Below are positions 5,801-8,889 of a stretch of 8,889 nt of DNA, in pieces (position 1 is the first letter of the stretch; each line of letters opens with the position of its first letter). A model generated the notes under the pieces. That model saw only the letters and a program-made list of their open reading frames with translations. It made no database searches and was not told the origin of the DNA. Origin of the DNA: Euryarchaeota archaeon UBA175 (GTDB lineage: Archaea > Thermoplasmatota > Poseidoniia > Poseidoniales > Thalassarchaeaceae); assembly GCA_002497895.1 (NCBI GenBank), contig DAFD01000078.1, forward strand, positions 6,361-15,249, given 5' to 3'. A program made the translations under genes and the position numbers.

Positions 5801-7453
5801 ATTCTGACCTGAGACATAATCCATTGTCCCAATTCCATCGTATTCATCGATCCATCCTTGGATTGAAGCAGAGTTTGAAGATGCTAATTCCACCCAAATC
5901 ACATCAAATCCAGTTGTAGATGGATTTGTCCCAGCGTCTTGATTGACTTTTGCGGCGTAAAGAGTACCTGCGTCTAAATTCCCTGGCGAATCTGCGATGA
6001 ACTTGAAGAGTCCAGTCCCGTATTCATCATCAGACAGGTAAACTGTCTTCCTGTCTGGCATGACTTGTGCATTCTCATGGGAAAATCTACCCATCGCAAA
6101 ATGCTTCTCCAAGGTTGGAGCATTCGTATCAGCATCATCCATCTCGATTATCCAGCCATAATCGTATGGATTCGGATACTCCCCTAGATAATCAGCCAAC
6201 TCTAGTTGGTCATCGTGGTAATTGTAATTTGGATTATTCCAATCAACAGTATTAGAGAAATACAATTCCTCAGACAATAAAGGGGTCCCCCATGGACTCA
6301 AAGAACCAAAGCATAGAACCCAACCTCCATTGATTCCACTGAGATCAAGCATTTTCCCTCCCAGAATATCCCAGCTTCCTTCGAAACTATTCCATTCAAT
6401 GTGAAGTTGACTAACTCCTGCGGGTCGACTTTCCCATGTTGAGTAGAGATAGCCTTCAGTTTCTCCCGAATTTGTTGCAACAAATGCGTTGAAATCAGGC
6501 TTTTCGCTAGTGAATAATAATTCTCCATCGTCTGCTGCATAAATCCCACCAGCAACCTCTCCATTCCCTAGATTGTCACCACTCTGCAACAAGGCCTGAT
6601 AGGTTCCAACAGATGTTCTGACGCCATGCCAGATTTCTGATTGGCTACTAGAAGAAGGGAGTTCTGGGATGTCATCGGGTAAGTCATTCCAGTCAAATCC
6701 ATTGATTACTCCAATCGTGGCTTTGTAAGGGTCGTCAGGATGCATAGAGCTGACAAATAAATTCCCTAGAGAATTCACGTGTAGACCAGTAACTTCTGCT
6801 CCGTCGGGTACCATCATAATTCTCGTCAAATCGGCAGGAGTACCTTGGTCATCCTCTCCACCACCATCTCCTCCAATATTCTCGCTACCCGGAGTTGGTT
6901 GTTCTGAATTAATCCATTCAGAAACTCCATCTGATGGTATCTTTGAAACGCCGTTTGAAGCCTCTCCGGTTGTTACTTCGTGAACCACATTACCTTGGCT
7001 ATCTGTTAGGAATAGAGTCTCACCGCCATTATTGATACGAAGAGTTCCGATTTCATTCTCAGCGATTATTGCGTAATCTCCAGCTTCGATGAAATAAGGG
7101 GTTGTTAATTCCTCAAATCCAACCCAACTGCTGGAATTAATCGGATGAGTCCAGCCACCAACGTCAACAATTGTCCATCCTTCTAGACTAATTTCAGAGG
7201 GTCCAGTATTGAGCAACTCCACCCATTCGCCTTGAGGGAAAATACCTTGATCTGATCCATCTGCATTTGGCATGACTTCGTTGATACAGATGTTGCAAGA
7301 TTCTGTGGAGTCGGACGACTCAAATCGTGCTGATTCTACTTCGCCATCTAGGAGTTGAGGAGTCATCAATCCCGTTAGCAGCAATGCCATCACGAGCAGT
7401 GCTGTACCCCTAGTTGACCCTCGGTGCATCGCCCGCATCGTTCCTTGCTTCAC
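2858..7453 (-). CDS. Giant membrane-anchored exoenzyme: lamin-tail, PhoX-like, lamin-tail, two PLD (HKD) domains, Ca-type repeats
   Basis: This 1531-aa surface protein starts with a basic N-terminus and a hydrophobic stretch (about 17-35) that act as a signal peptide. Domains in order are: lamin-tail domain about 53-190; DUF839/PhoX-like beta-propeller about 215-715; second lamin-tail about 725-865; phospholipase-D domain 1 about 915-1062 (HSKVSVRD, H1007/K1009/D1014); PLD domain 2 about 1103-1263 (HNKGAIID, H1211/K1213/D1218, then GSMNWGS); calcium-type DxDGD repeats about 1268-1371; Asp/Gly/Thr linker about 1372-1402; transmembrane helix about 1417-1438 with KRPRIR stop-transfer; acidic cytoplasmic tail to 1531. 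Both HKD motifs are intact, so the PLD unit should cleave phosphodiesters (DNA, phospholipid or similar). PhoX proteins are Ca/Fe phosphatases. Lamin-tail domains occur in many secreted nucleases and phosphatases. Start choice is open: GTG 7453 is longest, while ATG 7438 (preceded by AAGGA) and ATG 7429 would shorten only the basic n-region. The true substrate is unknown. Confidence 0.93.
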   Translation of the reverse strand: MKQGTMRAMHRGSTRGTALLVMALLLTGLMTPQLLDGEVESARFESSDSTESCNICINEVMPNADGSDQGIFPQGEWVELLNTGPSEISLEGWTIVDVGGWTHPINSSSWVGFEELTTPYFIEAGDYAIIAENEIGTLRINNGGETLFLTDSQGNVVHEVTTGEASNGVSKIPSDGVSEWINSEQPTPGSENIGGDGGGEDDQGTPADLTRIMMVPDGAEVTGLHVNSLGNLFVSSMHPDDPYKATIGVINGFDWNDLPDDIPELPSSSSQSEIWHGVRTSVGTYQALLQSGDNLGNGEVAGGIYAADDGELLFTSEKPDFNAFVATNSGETEGYLYSTWESRPAGVSQLHIEWNSFEGSWDILGGKMLDLSGINGGWVLCFGSLSPWGTPLLSEELYFSNTVDWNNPNYNYHDDQLELADYLGEYPNPYDYGWIIEMDDADTNAPTLEKHFAMGRFSHENAQVMPDRKTVYLSDDEYGTGLFKFIADSPGNLDAGTLYAAKVNQDAGTNPSTTGFDVIWVELASSNSASIQGWIDEYDGIGTMDYVSGQNSYISDEEINDWAEHTLNDDLDGDGNIGFAADNRVAFLESRKAAAALGATVEWNKMEGVVFNENAPDYLYLAMSDIRYDMTDSSGDIRLSENRCGLIYSLEIVDNWDVNRIDPVVSGGTYSSGQCDVNNIAGPDNLAVLNDGSLLIAEDSGKHSNNMLWHWQPPSPPSDWDNEFDVKFTRIMPSEVPNRDNDWFEITNTGDEEVSLNGWTVERIRSTTPWISNFNELVIPAGESVVLTENPANLLSDGGIAALDGNVVMNNMPWLVDSGSSLQLKAPDGTVVDAIAFGGGIAEIDGWNGAAISVPGDGTPGLILMRGTGCGDYPDTDAGSDWEYRWIRIGASTFCDGGFLSTEMDSSATASISPETGFNDLLHWINQADSSIHLHVYQSMSPDLTNALLEAISRGVSVSILLEEGILDGSSTKNNQRGHAQTLHDAGATVLWMDDPSVISSPYTYIHSKVSVRDSESVWISSGNWKDSSLPPDGIGNREWSVIVNSQSFAELVLSRMAWDENQMHLHISAHSNNHAPTFDWVMEEPSFDGEITPPVYHSGPFDLRLITCPDDCVDGIIEMIDSADTSIELSVQYLDLDWYWGFGENPIIEAIHSAALRGVKVRLLLNGFYVDQDDEIRDAVQMFNTDWNATQGLDTTARIMASSDTIVKLHNKGAIIDGESVLVGSMNWGSNAALRNREMGVLIHNQELTSEYLQSFEEDWNRLDSLTDSDGDLLPDFWEIEHGLNRHSAAILGTALSEQSLDLDEDGLNNLDEYLLGGNPNDSDTDDDCILDGDEPAFAQSVMRAPSASMNSNDVDDNGVADGVQFGCDDGTGTTDPGDGDGGSDTGDGDSNNGDDDDTGGIINVRENPLSAPGAKFLLGLTLIAAIALAGAGLTLVKRPRIRTEERLIDDSGYRFDDADAERAILKGTRFDEDSVDTREWTEGRDDGVHGAIVLDGFGFEELDRDQVQWMLDKGMSIEELRDEHGEDEA
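3140..3205 (-). other. C-terminal transmembrane anchor of the giant exoenzyme (residues about 1417-1438)
   Basis: FLLGLTLIAAIALAGAGLTLV is followed directly by KRPRIR. The positive residues put the 93-residue tail inside the cell and the catalytic domains outside. Confidence 0.9.
3254..3340 (-). repeat. Low-complexity Asp/Gly/Thr-coding linker
   Basis: The strand is rich in GAT/GGT/GAC triplets and encodes an Asp-Gly-Thr-Ser-Asn stalk (residues about 1372-1400). It is an acidic, flexible spacer just outside the membrane helix. Its length could vary between strains by slippage. Confidence 0.75.
3341..3652 (-). other. Calcium-type DxDGD (thrombospondin-3-like) repeats (residues about 1268-1371)
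   Basis: The repeats are TDSDGDLLPDFWEIEHGLN, LDEDGLNNLDEYLLGGNP, DSDTDDDCILDGDE and DVDDNGVADGV. These Asp-rich loops bind calcium in thrombospondin-3-like stalks and here separate the PLD unit from the membrane anchor. Confidence 0.8.
3665..4711 (-). other. Paired phospholipase-D (HKD) catalytic domains (residues about 915-1263)
   Basis: Domain 1 holds ISRGVSVSILLEEG, H1007-x-K1009-x4-D1014 and SSGNW with N1024, followed by NREW. Domain 2 holds IDSADTSIEL, LRGVKVRLLLNG, H1211-x-K1213-x4-D1218 and GSMNWGSNAALRNREMGV. In this superfamily two HKD motifs form one active site and work through a phosphohistidine intermediate. Members include nucleases, phospholipases and cardiolipin synthases. 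The lack of membrane helices between the motifs and the secreted context favour a hydrolase over a cardiolipin synthase. Confidence 0.9.
4859..5281 (-). other. Lamin-tail domain 2 (residues about 725-865)
   Basis: It contains FTRIMPSE, DWFEITNTGDEEVSLNGWTV (742-761), IPAGESVVLTEN and SLQLKAPDGTVVDAIAFG, ending in PGDGTPG. The order of elements matches domain 1, but the sequences have diverged strongly, so this is an old duplication or separate acquisition and not a recent repeat. Confidence 0.82.
5309..6811 (-). other. PhoX-like (DUF839) beta-propeller domain (residues about 215-715)
   Basis: Family landmarks are in order. CFGSLSPWGTPLLSEE (381-396) corresponds to the PhoX N-C-x-x-G-x-T-P-W-G-T...E-E element with the metal-site Cys and Glu. 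Next are GRFSHENAQV (455-464), YLSDDEYGTGLFKFIAD (472-488), GTLYAAKV (496-503), R-K-A-A-A-A-L-G-A-T (591-600) and MEGVVF (606-611) in place of the usual R-P-E-W. The C-terminal elements are GPDNLAVLNDGSLLIAEDSG (682-701). Key metal-site positions look kept, but several residues differ from classical PhoX, so phosphatase activity is plausible and not assured. Confidence 0.8.
6884..7297 (-). other. Lamin-tail domain 1 (residues about 53-190)
   Basis: It opens with CNICINEVMPN, followed by GEWVELLNTGPSEISLEGWT, the usual I-N-E-V-x-P...W-V-E-L-x-N...L-x-G-W core of lamin-tail domains. Next come IEAGDYAIIAEN and GGETLFLTDSQGNVVHEV, and it closes with PTPGSEN, the typical T-P-G-x-x-N ending. A Gly/Asp linker follows. 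Confidence 0.85.
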
Positions 7454-7465
7454 GGTTGAACCCTT

Positions 7466-7477
7466 CGCGCATGCGCG
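7466..7477. repeat. Perfect 12-bp palindrome CGCGCATGCGCG
   Basis: A dyad with no loop lies 13-24 bases upstream of the GTG start of the giant gene. Its position is compatible with an operator or a leader-RNA structure, but it resembles no named site. Confidence 0.6.
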
Positions 7478-7481
7478 TGCC

Positions 7482-7500
7482 CGGCCGGCATAGCCGGCCG
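7482..7500. repeat. GC-rich inverted repeat, 8-bp stem with 3-base loop
   Basis: CGGCCGGC, ATA, GCCGGCCG is a perfect stem that two more pairs (7479-7480 with 7502-7503) extend after one mismatch. No T-tract follows on either strand, so it is not a classic intrinsic terminator. It could be a protein-binding dyad or an RNA hairpin between the two surface-protein genes. Confidence 0.65.
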
Positions 7501-7520
7501 TGCCTCAACAAAGCCGACTA

Positions 7521-7552
7521 GCCAAACCACCGCCGTCGCCGGCGTGTTTGGC
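7521..7552. repeat. Nested inverted repeat just downstream of the right-hand surface-protein gene
   Basis: The outer arms GCCAAAC (7521-7527) and GTTTGGC (7546-7552) enclose the inner arms CGCCG (7531-7535) and CGGCG (7540-7544) around a TCGC loop. On the minus strand it begins eight bases after the TGA of the 7561-8889 gene. It could attenuate or process the transcript, but the following sequence (CTAGTCGGCTTTGTTG) has only a weak T content. Confidence 0.6.
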
Positions 7553-7560
7553 GGGCAGGC

Positions 7561-8889
7561 TCAATCTTCATCTTCGGATCTCGCGCCGTTGAGGCCGATT
7601 GCTCCGTAGACCAACAATGAGACGCCTGCGATGTAGAGCACAGCGGTCACTATGTCGATGACCATGGTTCCTTCAAGTTCGCAGTCACCTTCTCCACCGA
7701 AATCAGTCCAGTACATTGGGTCCATATTGTCTAGAACCTTACACTTGAAAGTCTCAGCATCTTCATCAGCAATTTCAGATGCTGTGTGGATTTCGAATAC
7801 TGGCTTTGCATCTCCTGCCTCAAAGTCAGGGTTAGTCATTCCAGCACCTCTCAAGTCTAGATAGAATCGAGATACAGACTTACCATACATTGCAACATTT
7901 GTTGTTGGTTCGACCTTGATGTCAACATGAGATCCGAAGTAAACTGGTAATGCACCAGGTAGGACATCTACGAAACTATTGGAAGCAATTAATTTCGCCT
8001 GTATTTGATTTTCAGCAGGGTCCAAATCTACGGTGTGTTCGCGCATCGGTATTCCCTTGAAATCAGTCATTTCACCAGGTACGCTCTCTGCAATAGAATA
8101 GCCTACTAGATTAACTGAGAATGAGTCATCAGCGTCAGCTATTCCTCCAATTGTTCCAGCAACAACCGTGTTGCTGTTACCGATATTGTCAGTCAGAAGT
8201 CCGTATGTTGCTGCCTCTCTGTGAGGGGCGCGCCATGGTAGGTGTTCGGTCATACCATAGATTTCTCCTTCATCACAGGGATAACCACCATCTGAATCAG
8301 CATCTGCAACAGTGCCATCAGCATTCAACTTGAAGTCACACTGTCCATCTCCATCAGAATTTGTGTATCCTTGCATCAGTCTCTGTCCAAGAGTTTCATC
8401 ATTAACAATACTCATCACATAGACGTCGTAATCTCCAGTGCTCAGACCATCAGGTCTGTCCTCATTCTGAGATCCAAAGTAAGTCATGTTAGTCTCTAGT
8501 TTAACCCACGAACTTTCTTCATCGTAAAGTCCTGTAAGTACCGGATCGCTCCACCCATACAACCAATTTTCAATTGGTTGAGTGGTATACGGGCTTGCTC
8601 CATACTGGAATCCGAGTAGAGAACCAATTACAGATTCAAACATGAAGTCCTTCACCCAACTGCGTACAGCCGCAGCATCATTCTCAGATATGTCGTATAG
8701 TGAAGCAACGTATGCATCATCCCAATCGGCAACAACTCCTCCCATCGCTGGTCCTTCTGCAGTCATTGGTAGTGTTATTCCTGATAATTCATTATACATG
8801 AAAACACGAGAAAAGCTTTCGTCAGTTAGAGCATAATCAGATGTGTAAAGGATTTCTTGTACCTTCTCAATCGATAAGTCGACAGTTCC
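7561..8889 (-). CDS. Membrane-anchored surface protein of unknown function (5' end outside window)
   Basis: The frame stays open to the right edge: codons upstream of ATG 8799 read GTVDLSIEKVQEILYTSDYA and onward without a stop. ATG 8799 is therefore probably internal, and 442 codons are visible. The visible part is a long ectodomain, then a transmembrane helix at about 410-433 (IDIVTAVLYIAGVSLLVYGAIGL) and a short acidic tail (NGARSEDED), so the C-terminus is inside. The ectodomain has a cysteine- and Asp-rich insert (NSDGDGQCDF, DADSDGGYPCDEGE), possibly calcium binding, and a C-terminal Cys pair (C383 and C403). WLYGWSDPVLTG (109-120) and FKGIPMREHTVD (277-288) faintly recall CD36-like/DUF3068 ectodomains (W-G-x-x-D-P-x-L and G-I-P elements). 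That resemblance is weak and is not an assignment. It lies upstream of the giant exoenzyme gene, 107 bp away on the same strand. Confidence 0.85.
   Translation of the reverse strand, partial: GTVDLSIEKVQEILYTSDYALTDESFSRVFMYNELSGITLPMTAEGPAMGGVVADWDDAYVASLYDISENDAAAVRSWVKDFMFESVIGSLLGFQYGASPYTTQPIENWLYGWSDPVLTGLYDEESSWVKLETNMTYFGSQNEDRPDGLSTGDYDVYVMSIVNDETLGQRLMQGYTNSDGDGQCDFKLNADGTVADADSDGGYPCDEGEIYGMTEHLPWRAPHREAATYGLLTDNIGNSNTVVAGTIGGIADADDSFSVNLVGYSIAESVPGEMTDFKGIPMREHTVDLDPAENQIQAKLIASNSFVDVLPGALPVYFGSHVDIKVEPTTNVAMYGKSVSRFYLDLRGAGMTNPDFEAGDAKPVFEIHTASEIADEDAETFKCKVLDNMDPMYWTDFGGEGDCELEGTMVIDIVTAVLYIAGVSLLVYGAIGLNGARSEDED

Noticed and set aside
7521..7552. Nested hairpin as an intrinsic terminator
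   Set aside because: Neither strand has a following T-run, and archaeal termination relies mainly on U-tracts. It is kept as an inverted repeat only.
8582..8836. Plus-strand open frame near the right edge
   Set aside because: It is antisense to the surface-protein frame, which stays open through the edge, and shows no recognisable features.

Overview
The window looks like a chromosomal fragment of an uncultivated marine archaeon. The best guess is a Marine Group II/III euryarchaeon (Poseidoniia-like). This is an inference from style: very large secreted proteins built from lamin-tail, beta-propeller and FN3-like modules, DxDGD-type calcium repeats followed by a C-terminal membrane anchor and a short charged tail, GTG starts, and tightly overlapping genes. 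No rRNA, tRNA or informational gene is present to confirm the lineage, and a bacterium with similar surface proteins is not excluded.

Layout. (1) 1-498, plus strand: the 3' end of a secreted peptidase M60/enhancin-like protein with a C-terminal FN3-like domain; its beginning lies outside the window. (2) A 25-bp convergent gap. (3) A minus-strand cluster read from right to left: a partial membrane-anchored surface protein of unknown function (7561-8889, its start outside the window); a 107-bp spacer packed with GC-rich inverted repeats; a 1531-aa surface protein with the order signal peptide, lamin-tail, PhoX-like propeller, lamin-tail, two HKD phospholipase-D domains, calcium-type repeats, transmembrane helix and cytoplasmic tail (2858-7453); a thymidine/pyrimidine-nucleoside phosphorylase, deoA-like (1584-2861); and a multi-pass DUF1624/acyltransferase-like membrane protein (524-1579). 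The last three genes are joined by an ATGA overlap and by a Shine-Dalgarno sequence lying across a stop codon, so they almost certainly form one transcript.

The most interesting reading is the link between the giant exoenzyme and deoA. A surface protein holding an intact two-HKD phosphodiesterase unit and a PhoX-type phosphatase domain, translationally coupled to a deoxynucleoside phosphorylase, has the parts needed to take extracellular DNA or other phosphodiesters down to phosphate, nucleosides and deoxyribose-1-phosphate. That is a hypothesis drawn from domain content and gene coupling, not something the sequence proves. A second pattern is that both surface-protein genes have GC-richer anchor/tail ends and AT-richer ectodomain cores.
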